From contig CAWUHX010000169.1 in assembly GCA_963922205.1 (NCBI GenBank), positions 558,001 through 622,000 of the forward strand: a DNA stretch of 64,000 nucleotides. The letters run 5' to 3'. Positions 34,801 through 44,431 of this stretch are shown here, piece by piece. Positions within the stretch are counted from its first letter, which is position 1; every line of letters begins with the position of its first letter. The stretch comes from Romanomermis culicivorax (lineage: Eukaryota > Nematoda > Enoplea > Mermithida > Mermithidae). The notes below the pieces were generated by a model, which was not told the DNA's origin, ran no database searches, and saw only the letters and a list, made by a program, of their open reading frames with translations. The translations under genes and the position numbers were made by a program.

Positions 34801-35664
34801 GATTGGCGTGGGTGCACGTTGCTGGGCCGTGAGCTTCGCTACGTGGGCCGTGAGCCTGGCCATTTCCTGTTTCAAGCGACGAACCTCATCGGCGGAGGAT
34901 GACGACGTTGGAGCGTTGCTCTGACGACCGTTTGCGCTTCTGTTAGGCATATGGGGATTATATCCGGCGTGTTTAGGTTCTGAAGAGAAAACGGCGTTAG
35001 ATGGAGCAGTGTACCGGATCTCGTCCCGAAAGATTTGGGATTCTGCGTAACAGGCTGCCTTGAGCGTCTCTTCAAGAGTCGTGAACTCCCTAAACTTGAT
35101 ACTATCTCGGAGGACCGGCTTCAGTCCCCGCAGAAAGATAGGTTTGATGATAGAATCTCGGACATCCGTCGCGAGATCTGGATACGCTACCCTGGATAGT
35201 CTCTTGAGGTGCTCAAGGTAGACTATCGCGGACTCTGTCGGCTTCTGCAGTCGATCTTGGATCAGCTGCTGATGCAGATCAGAGTCACGCCCTACCGGAA
35301 AATCTCTCCGTAGAAAAGCCGTAAACTCTTCGTAGCGGGTAGGTATTGGAGTGCTGCTGCTAAAGTCCCGGTAGGAGGCGAGAGCAGGACCCGTGAGGCA
35401 TGACTCCAGAAAAGCGATTTTATACGCATGATCCGTTTCGCTTACACCCTGGAGTGTAAAGAAACGAGTAAGATGCGACATAAAATCGGTGATGGACTCA
35501 CCAAAAGCACCGGAGAAGGTGGGAGGGGCCATAAAGCTGGACACGGGAGGGTGCCTCCGACCATTCATGGCCTCTAACTTTTGGTTGAGGGGTCCAAGAG
35601 CATTCTCAAATGCTGCCTGGACCTTGTTCTCGATCTGTGAAGGGAGATCAGTTTCCGACTTCAT
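28849..35664 (-). CDS. Gag-glycoprotein-retropepsin-retropepsin-RT polyprotein, copy B
   Basis: A single open frame of 2271 codons starts at the ATG 35662-35664. The frame is open 21 codons further upstream but with no ATG, and copy A has the same ATG. Approximate residues: Gag 1-310; zinc knuckles 315-380; Pro/Ser/Arg-rich linker about 560-850; signal-like hydrophobic stretch 858-885; Cys-rich ectodomain to about 1400; transmembrane segment about 1401-1426; retropepsin 1 (DTGC, Asp 1493); SR-rich linker about 1620-1720; retropepsin 2 (DTGA, Asp 1825); RT with YLDD at 2246-2249. It ends soon after a 13-bp deletion at about 28861 shifts the frame. The linker segment may not be translated in this frame (see 33146-33920). 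Confidence 0.9.
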   Translation of the reverse strand: MKSETDLPSQIENKVQAAFENALGPLNQKLEAMNGRRHPPVSSFMAPPTFSGAFGESITDFMSHLTRFFTLQGVSETDHAYKIAFLESCLTGPALASYRDFSSSTPIPTRYEEFTAFLRRDFPVGRDSDLHQQLIQDRLQKPTESAIVYLEHLKRLSRVAYPDLATDVRDSIIKPIFLRGLKPVLRDSIKFREFTTLEETLKAACYAESQIFRDEIRYTAPSNAVFSSEPKHAGYNPHMPNRSANGRQSNAPTSSSSADEVRRLKQEMARLTAHVAKLTAQQRAPTPIQQTPPPQPSTPNQSAGRRSSGAHLQTCSFHRLCTHSDADCRAQRPTGAAPGNNAANGGRCYFCRTRAHPTDRCDRPCPHCCQVRVHRSTACPQRNPANTGENVYQDTGYSSQGTNVYHQRNGYHPPNGTGNHYRQPIRRNNAVGATDGPPHPDPLDLDDEALAEHLTDSSQQCYPVCIISIGFSVVQAAQVPVPMNVSDIPLPPPPPKYAMPVTLDPSTTPQFVGHANILASYRIPKIKTAEKAPAANTTSSAPPARIVPPGPPPSIPTDSATEILDQVEPMNLSGILPSSSGDPRVETRNLSQSTTLSISCSQRHRPSKTQCWPSGQSTWPRNTRICRGLSSTSHQMSKHSRPPTSCLRHPSRCASYDPTSPAGHSSSLPMGLSPSRPSRSSYWTESHPRLQSMPSAEQSNRPVGSSCLLPPLHHPQQRQLLPRHRQRKWTLLLPRPRPRNPQMILHRRQQPRSNRRHKPKRHLRPPRPSRPSSNPWPSTRPYVQLMRMSALLKHHRSQRQSTHGRRKSVPFGKSSPAVNWSSISLTRNQSRPTATKKKSDPAPQARFVKLSEHLQITFVQLFLTIKLTFVASLFLGVSLSAPAAQYQFCGLSRSGHPLELPQRVECKPPQSSWSPRRMNVTVYVPSSDPITTTAWKCTLRSRKVCTNTGFFGSRGITADVITTQHLAPAACTLAHRTKMLGSQKLVGIRPGFYSTNQTLEVMYEWCCSDVCKTVTNLFIEEGQVASWDGTTALSTLGDVGGCSPTAGQCTTLDGVIVWPAQNFTARCHYHPKGNYTASMSGNHVIIDDLQVALKIPGNSRVFQLCPELRSTTVRTDQGLLLRIHGRYNLTQNLFRVATDSRPDPVNAKLNYLAQQIKESEINGFRFTWLELCSHAQRYLDLTWQLLRFDPTLGVRAFLQRNDLTAEFTGDALTIWPCQKVNATYVYHSYRVGNVCYKYLPVQVGGTIYFATPGGPDLIKSSPIVPCHHHFTGIFRNRSGWFTESGAVHVSHIPLELFWKQRFNITHFEAPALFHDQLAMTPSNFAFFKQYVYKTEQIEAVLNRLVNFTTGLSLQPDAIYQAFAGVGTDIKASLEGVGLAANHVITGQEHTLAQGLHAVLSGPVQLIFNILITLTVLIGAGYLAYLGVSYYLSYRLRSKQVRFVSRFSPLGLYRKVQRWIGFHYVQNDVPSQLDRITPCFVVLLDTKETPAFLDTGCPRTIISQRLHKALAKESPKAVMAFQQHHDFNPLMSINGKAVHTILSGPYEIMLPGNRQPNTRIDVHLHVCKTTSPFWAPVDLILGLDFLEQFKNIMFDYQRNVCRLDAVELPLLLTTPEIDQIDPWWENTRALSRNSNRSGSRSRSRASSISRPHSRASSVASSRGSTRGPPASSRRASRHLSTLHGSGCPRPPPGTSPVTLEKGRYREPSDSDAPTSPVPNAPPLSDTEVESLGATQSPKDHSDHVLTVQDESTLLNDPEPSVGYALVGLLRRTGLPIPKRSGKTKHGSGATTPDSGHVVTAFYPNDIRTPHIKVLLNNWVEAKALVDTGAVFSLLDHKLAAQLPNLSLSPTRARPIAANGSPIPLLEAAYITVTVADVSERIQVQIQENCSAELVLGTNFLGRFNCVSLNWEKSFLQFKESRIPCDGLIHSPPSARGALPLKDLVILEPRSLTRFTVPVPPIYTNVPEVAFFPKHLTGSQRHVYFAGSVSTVTNGHIPLQVVNPSTHSVVLYPHTTIGHVQMHSEPSRESPVDSDTVIDRQWVEANAVISPDISPRDRAALLDLLVAYTDLYALDEKDTGSTDLVQHEISTGDARPVRRFPYRSSPKEKDLIMQEVKALQEKGIIRPSTSPWATNTVLVRKKNGSHRMCVDFRGLNEVTKKDVYPLPRIDDILDTLKGMKYFTTLDQANTYWSIPIAEADKEKTAFNTPIGLYEFNYLPFGLCNAPGTFQRLMDLLLTGIQWRTVLTYLDDILVFGNSHTQMLERLADVAGVE
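29850..30260 (-). other. Retropepsin 2 (DTGA type), copy B; absent from copy A
   Basis: An [13 protein letters not shown] loop at about 30170-30200 is followed by ANGSPIPL and, near 29960, [11 protein letters not shown], the usual end box. It is directly upstream of RT, where Ty3-like elements keep their protease. Copy A lacks roughly 29823-30394, which includes all of this domain. Confidence 0.8.
30560..30800 (-). other. Arg/Ser-rich linker between the two retropepsins, copy B
   Basis: About 70 residues are dominated by Ser and Arg, with repeated SR and RS dipeptides ([20 protein letters not shown]), then Pro-rich sequence. It may bind nucleic acid or act as a nuclear or splicing-factor-like tail, but that is inference. 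It is conserved in copy A. Confidence 0.7.
30830..31240 (-). other. Retropepsin 1 (DTGC type), copy B
   Basis: An [12 protein letters not shown] active-site loop at about 31165-31195 is followed by a LSGPYEI flap-like segment and [10 protein letters not shown] near 30900, the normal order of a retropepsin. The Cys after DTG is less common than Ala or Ser but occurs in this family. Its position directly after the membrane segment is unusual. Confidence 0.75.
31380..33100 (-). other. Membrane-glycoprotein-like (env-like) module, copy B
   Basis: After a hydrophobic stretch ending [14 protein letters not shown] (signal-peptide-like) come about 500 residues. They contain many cysteines, a WCC/CC-type pair, several N-x-S/T sites (NFTARC, NATYV, NRSG, NITHF, NFTTG), and a Leu/Ile-rich helical region before the membrane. 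A transmembrane helix ([18 protein letters not shown]) and a short basic tail follow. The layout is that of a type I viral fusion glycoprotein. The cysteine pattern hints at a negative-strand RNA virus glycoprotein, possibly chuvirus-like, but this is an impression and not an identification. It lies between Gag and protease instead of downstream of integrase. Confidence 0.65.
33146..33920 (-). CDS. Overlapping alternative-frame ORF in the Gag-glycoprotein linker, copy B
   Basis: A second minus-strand frame is open from just after a TAG near 33920 to the stop at 33146, wholly inside the polyprotein frame. Its product starts [18 protein letters not shown], has a hydrophobic/helical N-terminal part, an Ala/Pro/Thr-rich middle and an acidic DSDEEEI end. 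The first Met is near 33835. Copy A conserves it better than the polyprotein frame (about 5 against 11 changes over 62 codons). Just upstream is a pyrimidine-rich CTTCTTCTTCAG that could be a splice acceptor, so the frame may be reached by splicing or frameshifting. Which frame is translated is not decided by sequence alone. Confidence 0.6.
34500..35664 (-). other. Gag domain with three zinc knuckles, copy B
   Basis: The N-terminal 310 residues form a retrotransposon-gag domain ([28 protein letters not shown]). Three Cys/His knuckles follow: C-x2-H-x4-H-x4-C at 34681-34722, a canonical C-x2-C-x4-H-x4-C at 34582-34623, and C-x2-C-x5-H-x4-C at about 34531-34575. The first has a His in place of the second Cys. 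Confidence 0.9.
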
Positions 35665-37439
35665 GTCCGAGAGTTCGTTTTCCCGTAAGGTGGTTAGAAC
35701 AGACGTCCTTGCCCGTGAAGCAATCAAGTCAAATTGAATAGAGAGCGGCTCACTGGTCTGTACAGGCTGGGTACTGAGACGGCAGGAACGACGGGGTGTC
35801 TCTATTGTGTAAAATGAAAGTGAGTACTACTTTTGAATTCGTGGCGAAAGAGCGCGTGAATTCGGAAAACGCGTGCGCGACGGCGTTTAAGACGTAAATT
35901 GATTTAGCTTAAGACTAGCGACCACGGAAAGGGAGCTAGAATGGAATAGGATTATAAGATGTAAGATCAGAGTACATCAGGGTGATGCAGAAGGGAATTT
36001 ATCTGGTCGCCCGTGATGGACAGAGGCATGGCCTGAGATATGGGGGAATCGATCCCGACCAAAATGTAGGATTGGGGCCTGGACCCGACAATTAGTTTAG
36101 ATGAAGAGGACAGAAGATCAGATGTGAAGGTAGAGAAGAGGCGGTTTTCCTGCCGAAAAATGAGGTGACGGATGAACCCGCTCAGGAGGGATTTTTCCTG
36201 GAGGTTCGACCGCTGTACTAGTTTACAAACCTTGGGGCGAGGCGGACTCGTAGCCGACATGATCCTACTCACCAGGAGTAGCGCATAAAGTGGCATGAGG
36301 TGGAAAAGGATAGGGTCAACTGAAAATGAACTTAAGAGGGAGCAATAAATAGGGATAAAACTAATTTACAAACCCAGTTACGCAAAGGGGTCGCACAGTT
36401 ACGCAACGGGCCTCACTCGCCAGGAGCGATTGCGATCTCTGCATAGTGAGACGGACTATGCAGGAGGTTCCGTGCTGGACGACATTCGCAAGTAATTTAC
36501 AGCCGTGTCCGAAACGGGAGCCCGCATTCCGAACAGAACGGACACTCTCCAGGAGTATTATACACAGCTGGTGGCCGGGTTTGCCGATCACTGAGATGAA
36601 GTGAGGTTCGCAGGTCACACAGTAGAAGAGGGAAGGAGCACGGGTACCAAGGGTGCTATTCTGACACACTCAGTCAGTTAAATGAAATACTCTGGATGTT
36701 TTGAGGGCGCACCCGAAAACATCTAAGGGATCACGGGTACAAGGTGTCCCTGATTGAATATGAGTGTAAAGTATGTATCGAGGCGTACTCAATACCTTCG
36801 TTGAGGCGGACTCAACGGTGCCTATTACTTACAGACTGATAAAGGGTGGACCGCGGAGGCGGACTCTGGGTCAGTGGCGACTCTAGCGCGGGCATCGTTA
36901 AGCCAGTTAACGAAGGCGTTCGAGTGGAAGAAATATGACAGGGGGTCCTATACACTCTAGGCCCAACCGGAGGCTGTGCCGCGGTCCCTTGGGAACCACT
37001 ACGGCGGGGACACTAAAGAAGATCTATGTATGACAGCTCGATGAGATGAAAGAGAATGAGTGAATTTAGATAAGAAATTTACAAGAAGATTGCCGAACCC
37101 TTGCAGACGTCAGACACAGGCAGTACCGACTGCAAATGCCTGCTATCTGCTCGAGTCAGACAACCAACCCAGCTGAGGCCGAGTGTAGCTCGTTCAAACC
37201 TGCAGTTAAAGCTTTGAAAACAGCCACGTGCTGATCAACAGTGCCGCTACCCGGGCGGACAACCTGATTAGTACGCAGGCTAGTGAGCATCTCAGGTGGT
37301 GTATGTATGTGGACTGATGTTTCCCAGGCATCAGCCCCCAGACACACACAAACCCTTAGACAAGAGAGGTAGGTGATAGGACCATGCGCCAGCGACCACC
37401 TACAACTCAAGTGGAATACTCATAGGGCCGACAGTAACC

Positions 37440-38140
37440 TGGTGCGGACGTCAAAAGGTAGGGGTATGAACCAACACATGACCTTGGTGCTGACTGCAGG
37501 TGCCTGGGATAAGAGCATTCAAGTATCATGTCGCAGTTGCAGACGCCAGGGGTGCGTCCCTAAGGCCGACAGAACCCCTGCAGTAGCACGTAATGTTACC
37601 GTTGCGGACGTCAGAAATAGGATCATGTAACCTCAATTCCTGCTGCGAGAACATGATACATTGTCATTGCTGACGTCAGCAATAGGGCCCTGAAGCCAGC
37701 TATCGGTATACAGCATCACGTGATGGTGCCGTTGCTGACGTCAAAAGGTGGAACCGAGGGTCTGATACCTTAAGTCAATGACATGAGATGCAGTTGTTGC
37801 AGACGTCAGATGTGGCACCCGTAAGACCTGCACATCTTCGAATAGTGACACATTGCGTCACCATTGCTGACGTCACAGATGGGGTGCAGAGAACCAGCCG
37901 AACCTGTCGCAACAACGTTGGCTTCACCTGTTGCAGACGTCAGAAGTCATTACTGCCGGAGTGTTAACTTAAACAACAACACGTAATGTCGGTTGCTGAC
38001 GTCAGGAGTAGAACCCGGAGGGCTACCCACCCCTTAAAGCAACAGCAAGTGAAGCGGCTGTTGCAGACGTCAGTGGTTGCATCCGTGGGGTTGAACCACA
38101 CAACAACAACAACCCGTAACGTTGTTGTTGCTGACGTCAA
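37440..38140. promoter_or_regulatory. Regular array of GACGTC/TGACGTCA (CRE-like) sites
   Basis: Cores occur at 37447 and then at 37607, 37671, 37736, 37802, 37868, 37936, 37996, 38066 and 38132, a spacing of about 61-69 bp. Forms alternate between TTGCTGACGTCA and TTGCAGACGTCAG; one further degenerate core (GACGCC) lies near 37541. Flanking sequence is far less conserved than the core. TGACGTCA is the palindromic site of CREB/ATF-type bZIP factors. Function here is inference. Confidence 0.8.
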
Positions 38141-38280
38141 AGAGCATGACCCGTAAAGTCTATGGTCTAGATGCAACAACCCGATAATAGAATAATCAGA
38201 CCTTACAGTAAGTAGAAATGAAGAAGAAAGAGAAACTTACGTAAGGGTGTCATACTGTAGCAGTGACGTCCGAAAAAGAA

Positions 38281-38286
38281 TTTTTT

Positions 38287-38332
<46 letters not shown>

Positions 38333-38344
38333 CTTTTTTTTTTT
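38281..38344. repeat. T-rich homopolymer tract
   Basis: About 64 bases are almost entirely T on the plus strand, hence an A-run in the element's RNA. Copy A has about 20 T at the same place. Confidence 0.95.
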
Positions 38345-38849
38345 GACACCGCTCAGCTGACCGAGAAAGGAAAATGGAAAGGAAATAAAATAACCGAAGA
38401 CGGGGAATACGAGATTTGGATATACGCGTGTTAAATGTGTAAACAGTCGGTATAAAATTTTGGGGCCGGAAAAGTGAGCAATTCCGACAGTTTCCGCCGA
38501 CAGACAAAAATACTGTACACAATTAACAAATCGCAGCCACGTATGACGTCCAGAATCATACGTGGAGGGTGTACGGTATCATGGGGTCACGGACCACCAA
38601 CAGTCAGGAGAGGCCGTAAACCCCTACAGCTGTGATACCAGTACCCGCCTATGGGTATACTGTAGTTACAGTACGGGAATGGGCACAGGCGTACTGTAAT
38701 GGCACCTACCCGGAGGGCTACAGTATACCACCCAGGATTAGAGGAAAGGGGGGGGATGAGGGAAAAGAGAACAAAGAAAGTAGTTTACAACACGGACTAA
38801 GTTTGTGGAATGTACAGAATGAGTCAGAGGAGAAATACAGAATACTCGA

Positions 38850-39340
38850 TATATAACTCAACTCTGGGACAAATAACACGACTCTGGGGATAAATAACTC
38901 GACTCAGAGGGGATTTATTACTCATAGGGGGTTATACACACGCATGAGATAATTATATACACATATATATCACATTTGGATCACTCGTAAGGGGCAAATC
39001 CCGTCTTACAGTAATTAAATCTGATGTTCAGGGATAAATTCCCGACCTACAGTAATAACTCTCGGTGGCACGGGAAAATTTGTCCGACTACAGTAATAAC
39101 ACGCGACGTGAGGTGGGGGTATCCGACCTACTGTAGCGGTAATCCGAAATAAGGGACATTCCCGACCCATTAGGCAGTAAACCCGAATTTGGGGGGGTCT
39201 CCGACTTATTGGATGGCTAGTGCCCAATTTTAAGGGGGCTTGTCCGACTTAAAATGGGAATTGACCCGACCTGGGGGGTAGTTCCGACCCAAGGGTGAAG
39301 TTTTTCACTTAAGGGCGAGTGCCAGACTTAAGGTTGATTT
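38850..39340. repeat. Short tandem units next to the 5' LTR of copy B
   Basis: There are repeats of ATAACTCGACTCTGGGG-like words (38855-38925), then units around CCGAC.TACAGTAATAAC (39000-39150), then TTTAAGGGGGCTTGTCCGACTTA-like words to about 39340. Copy A has more of the first type. Confidence 0.7.
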
Positions 39341-39353
39341 TCCAGCCTCGCCA
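39336..39353 (-). promoter_or_regulatory. Primer-binding site candidate, copy B
   Basis: Immediately inside the 5' LTR the minus strand reads TGGCGAGGCTGGAAAATC. It starts with the TGG expected of a tRNA-primed site. Copy A has TGGCCAGGCTGGAAAATC, one base different. The tRNA was not identified. Confidence 0.65.
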
Positions 39354-40812
39354 TGTCACATTCTACGCCATGTCACGTGTATGACAGGTTTATCTTGGGA
39401 GAGCTGAGGAGGTTTGGGCATCTCATCAGGTAATACCGTGTTTTAGACGTCACATTGATGGTGAACCATATCAGATTGATCCTATTACAGTGAGTAATAG
39501 GCTGTGACTCCTGATGGATACTGGCATTTTCCCCAGGCTTCCCAAGTTGGCGTTGGGGCCTAACCTGGCAATTGGTGGCTATAGAGAGGTCTATAGTTGG
39601 TTCTCTGGAGTTGTCCTTGGGGTCTTGCTGTAGGGTAATGGACAACGCGGCCAGGCTAGGTGCGACAATCCCCGAGTCCTACTCAGTGAGAGTGGGGACA
39701 GGGTCACCCGTAAAATGACCTAAATTATGGGACCCGATTATGAACCAGACAGCCCCTTTTAGCCCGAACCTGAGAGGTGGAGGCCCTACTTATCTGTGGA
39801 AACCTTGGGGAACCGACTTAGGAGGGATTCCCCGACAAATAACCCACAAATAACAATAATCCCCTGAGAAGACTCACCTAGTCCTGTTTCTCAAGCGATT
39901 ACGACGCAACGGGCGGCAAGTCCCTGGATGCTTTCGGTCTTCTGGCACTGGGAGCGGGGATATGATCCTCAAACGTCCTAGGCGGCGAGCGGCGGCGAGC
40001 GGCGGCGAGCGGGAGGGAGCGGGAGTGAGCGGGAGGCGAAACTCCAACGTTTAATTCACGAACCGGGGCGGTCGGACACCTGGCACTGATGGGCAGCGGG
40101 GTACTGTAGGCGATAAGCGGTGGACGCAGTGAACACGGGTAAATTTATGCAAATTTATTGATAGTAAGGCGGCGGACGCACAGGGGTATAATAAGATTAT
40201 GCAAATTTGACGAGAAGGCGGCGGACGCGGAGTTACAACCGAACGAAAGCTTGGCAAACCCAAGAATGAGCGAAAAACTAAAGAAACATGTCCTTTTAAG
40301 GACATGTTTGGCTACAGCTGCAGCTTATGCGGAGTTTCTCGGCGCTCAAGCTAACTTCTGCAGCTAGACGCGATGCAGAAGATGCCTATGAGCACATAGA
40401 CATTTTTTCATTCACATGCGTTTAGCACTGAGGCCGGCTGCAGTGCCTATGCTAAGCATATGAACGTCTTTAGCTAAAACTTCTTAGCTAGTCGTTTTGC
40501 GTAACAAAAACGACGCTAATTTTTGATGATAAGAGGTGCGTGAGCGCACCAAAAATAGCCATGTGCTCGTGGAGCACGACTGGCGGAAGTTTTTAGCTAA
40601 AGGGCCTACTGTAGCCCGCGTTTGTAAAGAAATAAAAATACAACAAAACGAAACATAGAAATGCATGAAAAATATAAAAACGAACGTAAAATGCATGTGT
40701 AAAAAATGAAATAAACAAAAGCATGTTCGAGTAATAAACAAAACATGAAAAATAACAAAATGTCGGCATGATCAGGATCACGTGACGTTGGAGAATTGAG
40801 CGGCACGTGACA
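39354..40812 (-). repeat. 5' LTR of copy B
   Basis: 1459 bp, TG...CA ends, the same length as the left LTR and about 0.3% different (I count roughly five substitutions, for example near 40121, 40256 and 40328). GACT follows at 40813-40816. The promoter was not located with confidence. Confidence 0.97.
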
Positions 40813-40816
40813 GACT

Positions 40817-40929
40817 ATAGTTTGTTAGTCCCAAGGGCATAGTATACTTGACTATAACGCCTTCTATTTCAAGGACTTTTTCCAATGCTAATGTAAAAAA
40901 TTTTATAGAGTGTAGTCCACAAAACTAAC
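40817..40929 (-). other. Host intron, part 5' of the copy B insertion
   Basis: This runs from the donor GTTAGT (40924-40929, minus strand) to the copy B target duplication. Without copy B the intron would be about 0.65 kb; with it, about 16.9 kb. Confidence 0.5.
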
Positions 40930-41025
40930 CCTCAGGAAGGGACCATGCTTCTATGAGTATTTCTTTGTTTTGGGGGACCGATTTGCCATCTCTGCACAGC
41001 ACGACTCCGTGAATGTTGAACGTTT
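40930..41025 (-). CDS. Putative host gene, upstream exon
   Basis: The minus-strand exon starts after the strong acceptor CTTCTTTTTCAG (ending at 41026) and ends before GTTAGT. It is 96 bp long with 31 complete codons, reading TFNIHGVVLCRDGKSVPQNK and ending EAWSLPE. It ends one base into a codon and joins in phase to 23967-24053. Upstream exons were not found with confidence. The protein was not recognised. Confidence 0.5.
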
Positions 41026-41361
41026 CTGAAAAAGAAGCAAAACTCAAAAACACATTACAAACTTATGAATTCATGTTTGACAAACATCCCATGTTTGTTG
41101 TATTCTTGTCACATTTTCCAGCATTTCTACAAAGCTGCAATTTACAACCGAGTTGATCTTCAGGTTCACTTATACGACAACCAGGCGGACTTCTTTTGGC
41201 CCGACTACTGTAGCCCTGAGAATTCAGTTCATGGTCGTGGATGTTTCGTGCTCTCACCTTCACCTATTTCTCTGGTCAACAATTTTTGCCTTTTTAATTA
41301 TAACTTACCTGACATCAGTCAATTACAATTCTGGTCCGTTTTGTAACTTAAACTGGATAAC
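41026..41361. other. Unannotated stretch upstream of the host exon
   Basis: Open frames of 60-90 codons exist on both strands (for example 41065-41346 plus), but no motif or splice structure supports one over another. The words TACTGTAGCCCTG recur in nearby repeats, which argues for repeat DNA. Confidence 0.4.
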
Positions 41362-41871
41362 TGTTTGGCTGCTGTGGAATAGGAATGATGTAACTGGCCT
41401 TTGGGTTTAGACAAAGGAAGTTGCAACAGTTCTGACCACAGGCTAACAAAAACAATAAACTAAAAACTATCTCAGACGTTTCACCAGATACTCGCCAGAA
41501 CTTTCACCAAACCTCAGGCAGAACACCTTGGCACGTACCTCAGGAGAACCTACCCAAGTCTCCACTCCTAAACTTATAAGAGCCTCCACTACGCTCACAA
41601 AACAAAACAATTACCGGCTCAATTTGTATTTTGTGACGATGGGCGATGCCAAGAAGTAACAATAATAAAAAATATAATAACTAAAGGCAATGGCAGTGAC
41701 ACTCCCAAACATAATCTTTTTCATACTGATAAATAAACATAAAAAACGCGAAACAGTGGTCGCATCTTTCTATGCAAATATTCTTTTTCTTTTTGGCCAC
41801 TTTTTGCCGCGTCCTTCCGCCTGCGCACCGACGCCGGAAGCTGAACATGTGCACCTGTGGCAACCCCAACA
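41362..41871. repeat. Second copy of the ~510-bp solo LTR family
   Basis: It starts TGTTTGG and ends CCCCAACA and aligns along its length with 17613-18126. No matching 4-bp duplication is visible (TAAC on the left, TTCC on the right), so it may have lost flanking sequence or recombined. Confidence 0.65.
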
Positions 41872-42049
41872 TTCCTCAGCCCTCAAAACCGACCAACGGG
41901 AGGTGAAAACTTTTCTGCAGCCTGAGTCTCATACTGAGGCCCTCATCTCATAATTTTACCAATGTTGTTAATTTTCAAGCCAAATTTAACTTTCCGAGAA
42001 CGTCATGGAATTGGCGCAACAAGCCAATTTCCAGTAAACACTGTTTGTT

Positions 42050-44091
42050 AAGAGTCAGTTTCTGTTAGCATCGACCGTAGTATGTACTAACGCCGGACAT
42101 GTCAGAAAATAACATAGGGCGACTTTTACACATATTTTACAATTTTTTACTCTGAGTTCAATGGTGCCAACCGCTTTACACAAAATCAAGTATTCGCTGA
42201 AATATCAAGGTTCATAGTTTCAAAAATTCATGAATTTGACCAAAATTGATCACTTTCACTTAAAGAGCTGCAGCTCTCTGTATTTTTGACCTTTCACCAA
42301 GCGGTTTTTTGTATTAAGTATTGGAGATGATGCTTACTCCTGGCGTGCATATGCTTTTAGAGTCAAGAAATTTTGAAAATTAGATTTCGAAAATTTGCAT
42401 ATTTCCAGCACTTGCTTCACAAGAACAGCTCAAAATTCACACGCATGTGCCCCAAAGCCTCCTACGAATCCAAGTAAAAAATTAAAAAAATTAAAAGACC
42501 ATTAATGGGGATATTTAAAATTAACCATTTCACATTTTTTAAAAATTTCAAATAATTCATTGAAAAACTTTCACAAAACCAATATCTGTTGTTATGGAAT
42601 ATACGGGCACAGGTCGAAAACTTTCAGAAATCTTTGTCAAGACTTCTCAGACGTTCCGGTAAAAAATTAACGAAAGGAAAAAAATATTTATGAAGATATT
42701 TACAATTGAATATTGCTCATTCTTTCAAAAATTAAACAAAATTAAATAAAAAATAACACAATTTCAGCAGCATATCTTAACGAAGTTAAGGGCGGAATCG
42801 AAATGATTCGTAATGAAATAATTTATACAGTTTTTTGCTCTCTCCAACAAAGCTTCCTTAAAACATTGGAAAGAATTAACGCAGTTGAAAGACATGTCTA
42901 GCGTTACCTATGATTATGTGTGCATTGACTGCAAGAAATTTTGGGCCCAGGTCCGCCAAAATTTTCTCCAAATCTGCCACTATAAATTAGTTTGGCCCTT
43001 TGAAATTGTTTTTCTGCATGTCTTGCATCTTTAGGCATAAAAGTTTATGCTATATGGAGAAAAAATTTTTGTGCTAAAAATCTAGTATCAAATAATAAAA
43101 TTATGAAAGAAACTGATGAATTCTAGCATGTTTTTAGAAAAAAATTGGCCAGATTCATCTGCATTATTTTTTTGCTCAGGTTTATGAAATATTTCATAAA
43201 ATTTTAGGCACTTTTTGGAAACGTGTGAAATAGTCAGATGTTAATATAGCTTCGTAAATTGATGTTCTTTATTTCTTGCCTACCTTCGGAAGAACCTTTG
43301 ATGCAAGCACTACAAATTATTCCGATTCCGCCCTTAACTTCGTTAAGAACTGCTGCTGAAACTGTGTTATTTTTCATTAAAATTTGCTTAATTTCTAAAA
43401 AATGAGCAATGTTCAATTGTGAATATCTTCATGAACATTTTTTTTTCTTTCGTTAATTTTTTATCGAAACGTCTCGAAAGCCTTGGCAAAGATTCTAAAA
43501 GTTTTCGACCTGTACCCCTATATTCTATAAGAACAGATTTGGATCTGTGAAAGTTTTTCAATGAATTTCTTGCATTTTTTAAGAAAACGTGAAATAGTCA
43601 ATTTTAAATATCTCCACAAATGGTCTTTTTGTTTTTTTAATTTTTTGCTGAAATTCCTAGGAGGTCTTGGGGCACATGCATGTAAATTTTGAGCAATGTC
43701 CCGCAGCTTTTTGTGAAGCAAGTGCTGAAAATATGCAAATTTTGAAATCTAACTTTCAAAGTTTTTTGACTTTAAAAGCATAGCTCGTAGACCGAGTGTG
43801 TTGTCTTGGAATTCCATATGCTCACCAGGAGTGAGCATCTACTTAATACAAAAAACCGCTTGGTGAAAGGTCAAAAATACAGAGAGCTGCAGTTCTTTAA
43901 GTAAAAGTGGTCAATTTTGGTCAAATTCATGAATTTTTGAAACTTTGAATCTTGATATTTCAGCGAATTTTTAATTTTGTGTAAAGCGGTTAGCAACATT
44001 GAACTCAGCGTAAAATGTTGTTTAATATGTGTAAAAGTCGCCCTACGTTATTTTTTGACCTGTCCGACGATGCTAACAGCAATTGACTCTT
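42050..44091. mobile_element. Large foldback element with ~750-bp inverted arms
   Basis: The left arm, from AAGAGTCAGTTTCTGTTAGC at 42050 to about 42830, is matched in inverted orientation from about 43320 to 44091 (GCTAACAGCAATTGACTCTT). Clear pairs include CACCAAGCGGTTTTTTGTAT near 42296 with its complement near 43850, and TTAACGAAGTTAAGGGCGGA near 42779 with its complement near 43335. The ~0.5-kb centre is AT-rich, without a gene. A near-palindromic transcript would be double-stranded. Confidence 0.8.
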
Positions 44092-44266
44092 TCTCTCCTG
44101 CCTATGTTCTCTTACCGATTCTAGCTCTGACACCACAGATTAAGAAGCAACACTGTGGTCTATGGCGAATCACAATTTTTTATACATAATACTTATCCTC
44201 ATCATCCTTACAACATAATTGTCGAGGCAACCTATTCCAGTTGCTCAGGCTTTCAGTATAAGCCAG

Positions 44267-44339
44267 GCTCGGTCGGGGACCTGAACCCAGGACCTTGCAG
44301 CTACCGTCTACATGCTCTAACCAACTGAGTCAACTGAGC
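44267..44339 (-). tRNA. tRNA-Thr(GGT)-like sequence, probable SINE head or pseudogene
   Basis: The minus strand folds into a 73-nt cloverleaf. The acceptor GCTCAGT/ACCGAGC has 6 of 7 pairs, the D stem has one A-C mismatch, the anticodon stem TGTAG/CTGCA is paired, and the loop ACGGTAG puts GGT at the anticodon. The T arm CTGGG/CCCCG has one mismatch. A- and B-box-like motifs (TGACTCAGTTGG, GGTTCAGGTCC) are present. Position 33 is C, not the invariant T, so a working tRNA is unlikely. CCAGTTGCTCAG and its complement flank it on both sides, suggesting a mobile SINE-type unit. Confidence 0.6.
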
Positions 44340-44431
44340 AACTGGATATGTACTCTCGATTTGCAACAGATCGTAGTAGAGGTGGCTGCTGTGGCGACTG
44401 TTAACATAATATTTGAGTGACACTTGAACAC

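Larger units (their letters stand above)
35665..39353 (-). other. 5' leader of copy B (non-coding, ~3.7 kb)
   Basis: It lies between the LTR and the gag ATG. No protein-like frame was recognised, and the short frames are not conserved with copy A. In coding direction it holds tandem units near 38850-39340, a long A-run (T-run on the plus strand at 38281-38344), the GACGTC array (37440-38140), then sequence with several GGCGGACTC words (36240, 36810, 36860). It may contain an intron or an internal regulatory region. Confidence 0.75.
24585..40812 (-). mobile_element. Ty3/Gypsy-like giant LTR retrotransposon, copy B (16.2 kb, young)
   Basis: Two 1459-bp LTRs (24585-26043 and 39354-40812) differ at about five positions. 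They are flanked by the 4-bp duplication GACT (24581-24584, 40813-40816). Read on the minus strand, the order is 5' LTR, primer-binding site, 3.7-kb leader, Gag, overlapping-frame linker, membrane-glycoprotein-like module, retropepsin 1, SR-rich linker, retropepsin 2, RT, RNase H, integrase, 3' tail, 3' LTR. RT, RNase H and integrase order is that of Ty3/Gypsy. The length and the position of the glycoprotein module are unusual. Two small deletions (near 28861 and 27302) break pol, so this copy is not autonomous as read. Confidence 0.95.

Noticed and set aside
41063-41263. Cys-rich minus-strand frame upstream of the host exon
   Set aside because: It has no in-phase splice link to 40930-41025. 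It contains the TACTGTAGC word common to local repeats, and plus-strand frames are equally open.
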